Shown: one piece after another, positions 6,719-13,862 of the stretch | Layout: every line of letters begins with the position of its first letter | Position numbering within the stretch: the stretch's first letter is position 1 | DNA from: Lewinella sp. W8 | GTDB lineage: Bacteria > Bacteroidota > Bacteroidia > Chitinophagales > Saprospiraceae | Reading direction: 5' to 3' | Assembly: GCF_004375085.3 (NCBI RefSeq) | Contig: NZ_SNAQ03000003.1 | Coordinates: 186,001-250,000 of the forward strand | DNA: 64,000 nt | Notes under the pieces: generated by a model | Seen by the model: the letters and a program-made list of their open reading frames with translations, nothing else | Databases searched by the model: none | What the model was told of the DNA's origin: nothing | Program-made: the position numbers and the translations under genes

Positions 6719-8836
6719 ATGACCAGATTCTCATTCGCTCTTTCCCTGTTCCTCCTGGCGGGATGTACGGCTTCCCCCGATGAAGTTCCCACGGTTGCTC
6801 CGCAGACTGCGGAGGTCTACCCCCGCTACTCCCTGGGGCAATGGTCCTTCCACCGGGAACTCTTCTCCGGGGAAATGACCAGCATCGATTTTGTGGAAGC
6901 GGCGGCGGAATTGGGCTTCGACGGCGTAGAGTACGTCAATCAATTCTTTCTGGACCGGGTGGAAGACCATGCTTTCCTGGACAGCCTGGCGGCCGCCGCC
7001 GCGGCGGCGGATATTGCGGGCGTGATGCTGCTGGTGGACAATGCCGGCAACCTGGGCGCCTCCGATCCGGGAGAACGACAACGGGCCATCGAGCAACACC
7101 TGGCCTGGGTGGGCGCAGCCCGCCAGCTTGGTTGTCCGATCATGCGCGTCAACGCCCACGGAGACGGAACGCCCGACGAAATTATGGCGGCCTGCGAAGC
7201 CGCCATCCGCCCCCTGGCGGTGGCCGCCGGTAGGGAAGGAGTGCAGATCGTGATCGAGAATCACGGTGGAATATCGAACGATGGGGAGTGGTTGGCGGAA
7301 CTCGTCGGCCGCCTGGCGGACGTTGGTGTGGGAAGCCTGGCCGATTTTGACAACTGGTGCGTAGAACGGGAAAACGGACAGCTGTGGGGAGCTCCCTGTA
7401 CCAATCGCTACGATCGGTATCGGGGAATGATGGACCTCATGCCAACCGCCGTTGGCGTGAGCGTGAAGGCCTTCAATTTTGATGCGGCGGGAGAGGAGCC
7501 CGACATCGATTTTGGCACCATGTTCGACATCATTCACGCCCACGACTACCGGGGATTCCTCGGCATCGAATACGAAGGAGACGCCTTACCGGCCAGGGAG
7601 GGCATCGCGGCCACCCTGGCACTGGCGAAGCAATCGTGGAAGCGGCGACCGGTAGTGGACGCTGCGGCCGTTTCACGTCTGGACAGCACCCTGGCGCGAT
7701 TTGTCGAAACGGGCGGCGTGGCCGGGGTCTCTTCCCTAATCTACGAGAAGGGAGAGGAGGTGTACTTCAAGGCCGTGGGAATGGCCGACCGCGAACGGTC
7801 GGTACCGATGGATCGCAACACCATCGTGCAGATATATTCCATGACCAAACCGATTGCCGGAGTGGCCCTGATGCAACTCTACGAAGCGGGAAAGTTTAGT
7901 TTGGACGACCCGGTGGATAAATACGTACCCGAACTGGCGGACGTCCGGGTGTTTGACGGACTTGACGCCTCCGGAAAGGTGAAGACGGTGGCTCCGGCCC
8001 GGCCGATGACGATCCGGGACCTGACCCGGCACACGGCGGGTTTCTACAACGGCAGTGACGTTCCGGGCTTACGGGAAGTTTGGGCGGCGGCGGACGTCCG
8101 CAACCCGGACGTTACCCTCACCGGACTGGCCGAGAAACTGGGAAAAATTCCCCTCTTGTTCCATCCGGGGGAGCAATGGGAATACGGCATCAGTGTGGAT
8201 ATGCAGGCTCTGGTCGTGGAACGTATTTCGGGTCAACCCTTTGGAGAATACCTGCGGGAGCACGTGCTCGATCCCCTGGGGCTTGAGGACACCCGGTACT
8301 TCGTTCCCGAGGAAGATCGGGGGCGGATGTCGGGAGCATACCGTCGGCAGGAGGATGGCTCCCTGGTGCAGTTGCCGTCGGCGGAAGCTCACGCCTTCAA
8401 CGTCAACCCACAGACCTATACGCCGGGAGGATTCGGGCTAACGTCGACGCTGGGCGATTACGCCCGTTTCGGACGGATGTTGGCCGCCGGCGGAAAACTG
8501 GAGGGCGTACGAATCCTCGAACCGGAAACCGTTCGACGGATGGCGACGAATCACCTCAGCAGCGAGGTGACGGAGCGCTTGTGGCTCCCCTCCAAGGGAC
8601 AGGTGGGCTTTGGGGTTGACTTCGCCGTGCGCCTGCGGCCCCCCGTTTCGGCGGAGGAAAACCCTGGCACCGTAGGTGAATTCTTCTGGGATGGGGCGGC
8701 CAGCACCCTCTTCTGGGTCGATCCCGCCAATGATCTCGTGGCCGTGTTTTTTGTACAGCTTTTCCCCTACGACCCCATCGGCTTGCACCACGGTTTCCGA
8801 CGGGCGGTGTACGGGCCGTTTAAACCGATCGAATAA
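6719..8836 (+). CDS. Lipoprotein fusing a sugar-isomerase-like TIM barrel to a serine beta-lactamase-like domain
   Basis: 705 aa from the ATG at 6719 (MTRFSFALSLFLLAGCTAS), a lipoprotein signal with lipobox LLAGC at about residues 12-16. Upstream in-frame starts lack a signal peptide. Residues about 30-310 resemble AP-endonuclease-2/xylose-isomerase-like barrels of the sugar phosphate isomerase/epimerase family (YSLGQWSFHRELFSG; ELGFDGVEYV; RVNAHGDG; IVIENHGG; FLGIEYEGD). Residues about 320-705 form a class C beta-lactamase/esterase-type domain with the nucleophile motif SMTK (S374, K377), Y489 in the YxN-like position (YGIS), and HTAGF. No stop or frameshift separates the parts. Probably anchored in the outer membrane or periplasm. 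The combined function is unknown; a sugar-ester hydrolase plus epimerase is a guess. Confidence 0.8.
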   Translation: MTRFSFALSLFLLAGCTASPDEVPTVAPQTAEVYPRYSLGQWSFHRELFSGEMTSIDFVEAAAELGFDGVEYVNQFFLDRVEDHAFLDSLAAAAAAADIAGVMLLVDNAGNLGASDPGERQRAIEQHLAWVGAARQLGCPIMRVNAHGDGTPDEIMAACEAAIRPLAVAAGREGVQIVIENHGGISNDGEWLAELVGRLADVGVGSLADFDNWCVERENGQLWGAPCTNRYDRYRGMMDLMPTAVGVSVKAFNFDAAGEEPDIDFGTMFDIIHAHDYRGFLGIEYEGDALPAREGIAATLALAKQSWKRRPVVDAAAVSRLDSTLARFVETGGVAGVSSLIYEKGEEVYFKAVGMADRERSVPMDRNTIVQIYSMTKPIAGVALMQLYEAGKFSLDDPVDKYVPELADVRVFDGLDASGKVKTVAPARPMTIRDLTRHTAGFYNGSDVPGLREVWAAADVRNPDVTLTGLAEKLGKIPLLFHPGEQWEYGISVDMQALVVERISGQPFGEYLREHVLDPLGLEDTRYFVPEEDRGRMSGAYRRQEDGSLVQLPSAEAHAFNVNPQTYTPGGFGLTSTLGDYARFGRMLAAGGKLEGVRILEPETVRRMATNHLSSEVTERLWLPSKGQVGFGVDFAVRLRPPVSAEENPGTVGEFFWDGAASTLFWVDPANDLVAVFFVQLFPYDPIGLHHGFRRAVYGPFKPIE

Positions 8837-8867
8837 CTAAGAGCTTGTTTGGCCACACCCGGGGCAA

Positions 8868-8887
8868 GGCACCTGCGCTTTTGCGCC
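8868..8887 (+). repeat. Dispersed motif copy 1 (GCACCTGCGC-TTTT-GCGCC)
   Basis: GGCACCTGCGCTTTTGCGCC, intergenic, 32 bases after the stop of the fusion lipoprotein. It faces variant copy 2 at 8911-8928. Confidence 0.75.
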
Positions 8888-8910
8888 CTCCTGATCGGCT
8901 TCCTTCTGAT

Positions 8911-8928
8911 GGCGTGACCGCAGGTGCC
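8911..8928 (-). repeat. Dispersed motif copy 2 (variant)
   Basis: On the minus strand it reads GGCACCTGCGGTCACGCC. With copy 1 it forms a perfect 10-bp inverted repeat (GGCACCTGCG against CGCAGGTGCC, 41-base loop) that could fold at the 3' end of the upstream transcript. Confidence 0.6.
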
Positions 8929-8959
8929 GAGAATGACCCAGGACGGCCGTGGTCTTCAG

Positions 8960-10369
8960 ATGCTTAAGGATACTTATCTTGTTGGCAACAAAGCGTCTCA
9001 GGTGTTTAGAAAAATTTTTCTGTTTGCGGCCATCATCTTTTGTCCTGGTTGGTCTCTGCTGGTGGCCCAGAACGTGCTGCGGGTTCCGGCCGGCGAAACC
9101 CACAACCTGAAGGGGGAATATCATGCGATTGACACGCTTTATCTGGGAGCTGGGGCTACCCTGGCACTTGATCAACCGACAGTGAGGCTGCTCATTGAAG
9201 TTGCCTATCTGGAAGGAGATGCTACCATCGACGGTCGGGGGGAACCCGGAGTAGACGGAAAGGATGGTCAACGCGGCAGGGATGGCACCGCTGAAACGCC
9301 GGCGACGAACGGTGAAAAAGGGGAAAGTGGTGGATCGGGTGGTCGAGGAACCAACCTGGATCTTTACGTCTCCTTTGCTTCCGTGGCGGGTCAATTAACG
9401 ATTGACCTCAGCGGCGGATCGGCTGGCAGCGGCGGCAATGGTGGTGACGGCGGTGATGCCTACGTTTTCTGCGGGCAATATATCCGGGGGACTTCTGGAG
9501 GAGATGCCGGAGCGGCCGGATCGTCTGGAGTTCCCGGAAATCTGCGATTAATCGTCACCAGTGAGCTGGGGCGTGACAGTATCGTCCACCAAAAAAGGTA
9601 TGGATGGCTGGGAGAGGAGGGGGAAGCCGGCCAGCCCGGCGGTTTCCTGCCGTACAACTGCAATAAGGATGACGGTCAACCGGATCTCGTGTACGGCCAA
9701 CCGGGAGAGGTTTCGGGTAGCTTCCCCTCTATTGGGCCAGAATCAAATCTCCCCGACGATCATCTGAATTTCGGCACCTTTCCGGAAAACCCACCGGCCG
9801 CTTCCGACCGATTGGCCAATTTGCCCATGGGGTTGCCCCGCGGGGCAACTTTTGGTGACGTCTACCGCAGGATTATGTCGGCTCTCGAGTACGGGCGGTA
9901 TCGCCCACCCAGCGTTCAGCGCTGGCGGGATGGTTTTGCGCTCATCACCCAACTGGAGCAAATTTATCCCGACGGCCGGCCGCTGGATGGCCGGGAGCGG
10001 TGGAGCCAAAGTATCAAAGTGGCCCATTCGCCCTCCATTCTCAGTTACCTGAAGTCGCTCATTTTTGCCCGCCGGGGATACTTTCGGGTCATGGTCTTCC
10101 TCGTGGGAAAACGGGACGGACTGCTGACTACCTCCCGACCGGTGAGCAGGGAGGAGGCCCTGGCGTGGTTCAAGACGAGTGTTGGAGAATTGCCTTCGGA
10201 TCTGCAGAGTAAAAGCTTTGGCCCGGATCATCGCGTATCCGTCCTGGTTTACGAGTTTGTCAAGCGGGAAAACTACGAAGAAGCCTATATTACCGAGCCG
10301 GTGCGCCTGCCGGTAACGGATCACCTGGAACGGTCTTACTTACTGGAACGACTCCGAAAATCAGAATAG
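8960..10369 (+). CDS. Secreted protein with collagen-like glycine-rich segment, function unknown
   Basis: 469 aa from the ATG at 8960 (MLKDTYLVGNK); an ATG 36 bases earlier is possible. A hydrophobic signal segment (KIFLFAAIIFCPGWSLLVAQN, split here by its Ala-Gln end) ends near residue 38. Residues about 80-190 are rich in Gly-x-x-Gly repeats such as GEPGVDGKDGQRGRDG and GGSGGNGGDGGD, resembling bacterial collagen-like or pectate-lyase-like surface proteins. From about residue 290 a folded C-terminal domain contains YFRVMVFLVGKRDG, SREEALAWF and HRVSVLVYEF. I do not recognise this domain, although the alternation of hydrophobic strands suggests an alpha/beta fold. There is no T9SS tail. The next gene begins 2 bases after the stop, so the two are surely cotranscribed. 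Confidence 0.75.
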   Translation: MLKDTYLVGNKASQVFRKIFLFAAIIFCPGWSLLVAQNVLRVPAGETHNLKGEYHAIDTLYLGAGATLALDQPTVRLLIEVAYLEGDATIDGRGEPGVDGKDGQRGRDGTAETPATNGEKGESGGSGGRGTNLDLYVSFASVAGQLTIDLSGGSAGSGGNGGDGGDAYVFCGQYIRGTSGGDAGAAGSSGVPGNLRLIVTSELGRDSIVHQKRYGWLGEEGEAGQPGGFLPYNCNKDDGQPDLVYGQPGEVSGSFPSIGPESNLPDDHLNFGTFPENPPAASDRLANLPMGLPRGATFGDVYRRIMSALEYGRYRPPSVQRWRDGFALITQLEQIYPDGRPLDGRERWSQSIKVAHSPSILSYLKSLIFARRGYFRVMVFLVGKRDGLLTTSRPVSREEALAWFKTSVGELPSDLQSKSFGPDHRVSVLVYEFVKRENYEEAYITEPVRLPVTDHLERSYLLERLRKSE

Positions 10370-10371
10370 GA

Positions 10372-10989
10372 ATGGCCAGAAACATTAGCCTGGGTATCTT
10401 GGGATTGTTGCTGATTTTTCTGCTCCTGCAACTTATCGGAAGCAAATATAATCCGCAACCCTTCTGGGGCGTGGCGTGGATTGTGCTGGCCATTGCTCCC
10501 GTTTTCCTTTCGGTGCTGTTGGAGCGACGGTATTTTTCGGCCCGCTACCTGTTGTTCTACGCTTTGTTGCTGCTCGTAACCATGATCGCTCAGGGACCCC
10601 TTTACCAGTTGCAGGGCCTGGATGCGCTGCCGTACCTCAAGATGTCCTTCGCCTGGGTGCTTCCCGCCCAGGGGCTGCTCTGGTTTGCCGGAAGGGACCT
10701 TGGACGTAAGCGGCCGGCCACGGCCCGGCCGGCTCCCCTGGACCCGGAGGTGGTCCGCACCATCCACGAAGAATTGCTTCCGCAGGATTTGACCGAGGAA
10801 GCCCTTAAACTCCTGGCCGCAGAGGATGGCCTGTTCCCGGACGAACGGAAGACCCTGAAACTCATCCAGGCCCGGAACTCGGCCCTGCAGCAAAAGATCA
10901 TCAAGAACCTGATTGAGCCCTCCGAAGCGGGAAGGGAACGGGCCAAGATCAATGACGCCCTGCTCACCTTGATTGAGCACATGGGGTAG
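10372..10989 (+). CDS. Four-helix membrane protein with effector-associated-domain-like tail
   Basis: 205 aa. Four hydrophobic helices lie at about residues 5-23, 31-50, 58-76 and 88-105, followed by a basic linker (GRKRPATARPAP) and an all-helical C-terminal domain (about 124-205). The tail pattern, ELLPQDLTEEALKLL, then LKLIQARNSALQQ, then GRERAKINDALLTLIEHM, closely follows effector-associated domain 11 (EAD11), a small adaptor module found in bacterial NTP-dependent conflict systems. That assignment is from memory of the family pattern, not a search. The gene follows the collagen-like gene by 2 bases and no protease, caspase or NTPase gene lies beside it. It would sit in the inner membrane with the EAD-like domain in the cytoplasm. 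Confidence 0.75.
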   Translation: MARNISLGILGLLLIFLLLQLIGSKYNPQPFWGVAWIVLAIAPVFLSVLLERRYFSARYLLFYALLLLVTMIAQGPLYQLQGLDALPYLKMSFAWVLPAQGLLWFAGRDLGRKRPATARPAPLDPEVVRTIHEELLPQDLTEEALKLLAAEDGLFPDERKTLKLIQARNSALQQKIIKNLIEPSEAGRERAKINDALLTLIEHMG

Positions 10990-11114
10990 GGAGTGGGCGC
11001 GGGGGTTCCCTAGAAGCGTCAGGTCCTGGCCCTGCACTACCAATGAAATAAAGAACCTGAAGGGTGGAGAGACCGTACGTAATCCACATCACAGGAAGGG
11101 GAGGTTCATGGCGG

Positions 11115-11122
11115 TAGTTTTG
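11115..11122 (+). promoter_or_regulatory. -7 promoter element (TAGTTTTG) of the peroxiredoxin gene
   Basis: Perfect TAnnTTTG match 36 bases upstream of the ATG. No good -33 TTG. Confidence 0.45.
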
Positions 11123-11158
11123 CACTTGAAAATGATTTCATCATACAATTCAAGTAAT

Positions 11159-11815
11159 ATGCAAACGACCATTGAAACCGCCATCACTATGCCCCGCATT
11201 GGGGACCAGGCGCCGGACTTTACCGCGGTAACCACCACGGGTAAGTTGACCTTCTCGGATTACGCCAAGGATAGCTGGGTGGTGATGTTCTCTCACCCCG
11301 CAGATTTCACGCCGGTGTGCACCACCGAAATGAGTGCCTTTGCGAAGGAAGCCGATTGGTTTGCCGAACGGGGGACGAAGCTGATGGGCCTGAGTATCGA
11401 TAGCGTACACTCTCACCTGGCCTGGGTGAACAACGTCCGGGAGAAAACCGGCGTATATATGGAGTTCCCGATCATTGCCGATATTGACATGAAGGTGTCG
11501 AAGCTCTACGGTATGCTCCATCCCGGAGAAAGTGCTACGGCGGCCGTACGGGCGGTGTTCTTTATCGACCCCAAGGGCGTTATTCGCCTGATCATGTACT
11601 ACCCCATGAACGTCGGCCGCAATATGCACGAAATCAAGCGCGCGCTGGTGGCCCTGCAGACGTCCGATGAATCCAAGTGTGCCATGCCGATCGATTGGCG
11701 CCCCGGTGACAAGGCCATCGTTCCTCCCCCCAAGACCCTCCGGGAAATGGACGAACGCATCGCCAATACGGAATACGAGAAGATCGACTTTTACCTGGCG
11801 AAGAAGGATATCTAA
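11159..11815 (+). CDS. Prx6-type peroxiredoxin
   Basis: 218 aa from the ATG at 11159 (MQTTIETAITMPRIGDQAPDF). The frame is open upstream to 10973 inside the previous gene, but that extension lacks homology. The peroxidatic site SHPADFTPVCTTE gives Cys54. The C-terminal half has the Prx6-family arm: AMPIDWRPGDKAIVPPP at about 177-193. The family reduces peroxides in the cytoplasm with a thiol donor. A second cysteine (SKCAMP) could act as resolving residue. A promoter element upstream and a strong terminator at 11864-11912 make this a single-gene transcript. Its position beside sulfur genes fits thiol redox protection. Confidence 0.93.
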   Translation: MQTTIETAITMPRIGDQAPDFTAVTTTGKLTFSDYAKDSWVVMFSHPADFTPVCTTEMSAFAKEADWFAERGTKLMGLSIDSVHSHLAWVNNVREKTGVYMEFPIIADIDMKVSKLYGMLHPGESATAAVRAVFFIDPKGVIRLIMYYPMNVGRNMHEIKRALVALQTSDESKCAMPIDWRPGDKAIVPPPKTLREMDERIANTEYEKIDFYLAKKDI

Positions 11816-11863
11816 TCGCCGCAATCACACTCCCCTCTACGGAGTGGAGCCAATAACAATCGT

Positions 11864-11912
11864 GTCCTGATCGGCGTGAGCCACCAGGTTCCGTGCCGAT
11901 CAGGACCTTTTT
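11864..11912 (+). terminator. Rho-independent terminator after the peroxiredoxin gene
   Basis: Perfect 12-bp stem GTCCTGATCGGC / GCCGATCAGGAC with a 19-base loop, followed directly by CTTTTT. Confidence 0.85.
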
Positions 11913-11919
11913 CCGGTGA

Positions 11920-11936
11920 CGTTGGGTATACCAACG
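11920..11936. promoter_or_regulatory. Palindrome upstream of the small rhodanese gene (possible operator)
   Basis: CGTTGG-GTATA-CCAACG, 34 bases before the rhodanese ATG and just after the terminator. A regulator site is inferred only from symmetry and position. Confidence 0.35.
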
Positions 11937-11970
11937 CACCTTTCATCAAGCCATTCAATCAACATTTATC

Positions 11971-12300
11971 ATGATCGATTACATCAATAAATTACTCGGA
12001 TTTTCTGGCCCGGACATCACCGCCGAGCAAGTAGCCCAGGGCACCATCGTGGACGTAAGAACCCGCGGGGAATACGCTCAGGGACACGTGGCGGGTAGCA
12101 TCAATATTCCGCTGCAGGAGCTGGACCGATCCGTTGGTAAGTATCGTAAAATGAGTCAACCCATCATCACCTGTTGTGCCTCCGGCAATCGGAGCGGAGT
12201 CGTGGCGGGTAAGCTGAACTCCCTCGGGATGGAAGCCATCAATGGCGGGGGCTGGCAAGGATTAAATCGAAAGCTACGGGAACTGGAAAGGAAAGGATAA
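11971..12300 (+). CDS. Single-domain rhodanese (sulfurtransferase)
   Basis: 109 aa, the full length of a single-domain rhodanese. It has the family pattern IVDVRTRGEYAQGHVAGSINIP (residues about 26-47, abbreviated as DVRTRGEYAQGHVAGS) and the active loop CCASGNRSG with the catalytic cysteine at 69. It accepts sulfane sulfur and passes it to a thiol or cyanide acceptor in the cytoplasm. It lies between two terminators and so is its own transcript, with a palindrome 34 bases upstream. It probably belongs functionally with the persulfide-handling genes at the left end of the window. Confidence 0.92.
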   Translation: MIDYINKLLGFSGPDITAEQVAQGTIVDVRTRGEYAQGHVAGSINIPLQELDRSVGKYRKMSQPIITCCASGNRSGVVAGKLNSLGMEAINGGGWQGLNRKLRELERKG

Positions 12301-12338
12301 GTGAAGAGGTGAATTTATCATTGAAGAAAGCTTTTTCG

Positions 12339-12371
12339 TGGGCTGCGAGACCTGGTCTCGTAGCCCATTTT
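12339..12371. terminator. Bidirectional terminator between rhodanese and GntR-type regulator
   Basis: Stem GGGCTGCGAGAC / GTCTCGTAGCCC with one G-T mismatch and a 3-base loop. It is followed by TTTT on the plus strand and, on the minus strand, by an A/T-rich run, serving the two convergent genes. Confidence 0.75.
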
Positions 12372-12402
12372 GGTGGTGGGGGTAAGATGATGCTGCTTCC
12401 CG

Positions 12403-13449
12403 CTACAACGAATCCCGATACAATATCGAAAAGGGGTTCTTGACCCGTTCCAACCGCTTCTCCCCGAGGAGCTCGGCAGTTTTGCGGCCCATTTCCACGA
12501 AATCAGTGGATACGGTGGTGATGCCCAGTAAGTCCTTCAGGGGCGTTTCGTTGTAGGAAATGATGCCGATGTCTTTGCCCGGTTGGAGGCCCTGGTCGCG
12601 GGCGCTGCGGACCAGGTTGACGAGGTCCGCTTCGGGGATCGTCAGGTAGAGCGTGCCTTTTTCCAATACCATGTCCTCTCCGAATTCTTCAATGACCTCA
12701 AAGGGAAGTTTGGCCTCAACGCAGAATTTCCGGAAGCCGTGAAGTATCCGTCGGGGATAAGGATAAACGGAGCGCGACGGATAGGCAATGACGAGCTTCC
12801 GGTAGCGGGCAACCCGCTCATGTCCCTCCTTGAGGGCTCCGTAAATGTCTTCCTTGAAGTCCTGGTACACTTCGGCGTACTCGCCGGTCAGGTCGAACAA
12901 TTGATTGTCTAGGATGAGCAACTTGTGCCGGGGGATGGTGTTCAGGGCCAGCATGACCTCCTCCGTGGCACTGCTGTGACGGAGTGAAGACGTTTTGAAG
13001 TGAGGCATGATGACGTAGTAATCGTACGCTTTACCACCCTCATCGAGAAAACTCAGAAACAGGGATTCATCACAGTGATAGACCTGAAGATTGGTGTGGG
13101 CGCGCTCCCCAATGGTATTCAGAAAGGAATTGTAGATTCTCATCTTGTAGGCACTCAGCTTATTGATGAGGAAGAGAATCTTTAGTCGGGAGCTGGTGGG
13201 CGTTTTGGTCACGTAATAGCCCTTTCCCTTCACCGAAGTGATGATCCCCCGTTCTTTAAGGATGTTGTAGGCTTTTTCGATGGTGTCCCGGGAAAGATCG
13301 AGCTCTTCGCTGAGCAAGTTGATCGAGGGAACGCGGTCGTTGAGCTTGAGCTTGCCGGCCAGGATGATGTCAATTATTCCATCAGCTACCTGGCGATACT
13401 TGGGGTTCCGGGAACCTTCGTCAACGTCGATGTGGGCCGATAATTTCAT
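12403..13449 (-). CDS. GntR-type HTH regulator with LacI-like sensor domain (probable rhamnose regulator)
   Basis: 348 aa. Residues about 10-80 are a GntR winged helix (YRQVADGIIDIILAGKLKLND, RVPSINLLSEELDLSRDTIEKAY, GKGYYV, quoted in parts). Residues about 88-345 resemble the periplasmic-binding-protein-like sugar sensor of LacI regulators (LKILFLINKLSAYK; DIGIISYNETPLKDLLGITTVSTD). This architecture is common in Bacteroidota sugar operons, for example AraR-like proteins. It is divergent from the rhamnose operon across a 413-base gap with several palindromes, so control by rhamnose or a pathway intermediate is likely but inferred. Confidence 0.85.
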   Translation of the reverse strand: MKLSAHIDVDEGSRNPKYRQVADGIIDIILAGKLKLNDRVPSINLLSEELDLSRDTIEKAYNILKERGIITSVKGKGYYVTKTPTSSRLKILFLINKLSAYKMRIYNSFLNTIGERAHTNLQVYHCDESLFLSFLDEGGKAYDYYVIMPHFKTSSLRHSSATEEVMLALNTIPRHKLLILDNQLFDLTGEYAEVYQDFKEDIYGALKEGHERVARYRKLVIAYPSRSVYPYPRRILHGFRKFCVEAKLPFEVIEEFGEDMVLEKGTLYLTIPEADLVNLVRSARDQGLQPGKDIGIISYNETPLKDLLGITTVSTDFVEMGRKTAELLGEKRLERVKNPFSILYRDSL

Positions 13450-13654
13450 CTGAGGGGGAAAAGCTTGCGTGATTAACCGGGATGAGCATAAGCTTCCGGC
13501 GGATAAATGTAGGGAAGCAGCCGGGAAAACGGTCCCGCCAAAATTACAACCCCGGCCAGATAAGTTTCCGCCAAAACGAGGAAATGGTTCCTGCGGTTCG
13601 GACCGCTCCGGAGCTAAGCACCGCCGTGAAGAAGAAATTGAAGGTAGTACGGAT

Positions 13655-13662
13655 TAAATTTG
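13655..13662 (+). promoter_or_regulatory. -7 promoter element (TAAATTTG) of the rhamnose operon
   Basis: Perfect TAnnTTTG match about 200 bases upstream of the first structural gene. A TTG lies only 14 bases upstream of it, shorter than the usual 19. Confidence 0.45.
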
Positions 13663-13777
13663 GCATATGCGGGATGGTGCAGGACACCAACGCTCGACAG
13701 TCTCCCTAACTTAGGGGCCACAATAGCACGAATACCACTTGAGCTTGCGGTCAGGCGATCTTATCGGCATTCCAGGA

Positions 13778-13799
13778 CAATCGATTTCCCAAACGATTG
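13778..13799. promoter_or_regulatory. Inverted repeat CAATCG-N10-CGATTG, candidate operator
   Basis: Perfect 6-bp arms about 65 bases before the aldolase start and about 115 bases after the -7 element. Candidate binding site of the neighbouring GntR-type regulator; not demonstrated. Confidence 0.35.
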
Positions 13800-13862
13800 G
13801 CTAACGAATATCGCTACGGGATCCTGCAACCTTACCATCCATCAAATTTTCCAGCATCAATC

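Larger units (their letters stand above)
13450..13862. other. 413-base divergent control region of the rhamnose operon
   Basis: No gene seen. It contains a perfect TAAATTTG -7 element (13655-13662) and two inverted repeats that could be operators: GCGGT-TCGG-ACCGC at 13593-13606 and CAATCG-N10-CGATTG at 13778-13799. The predicted leader before the aldolase ATG is about 190 bases long. Confidence 0.55.

Noticed and set aside
9240-9530. Glycine-rich segment of the secreted protein as a true collagen triple helix
   Set aside because: The Gly-x-y phase is interrupted and proline is scarce after the first 30 residues, so only collagen-like character is claimed.
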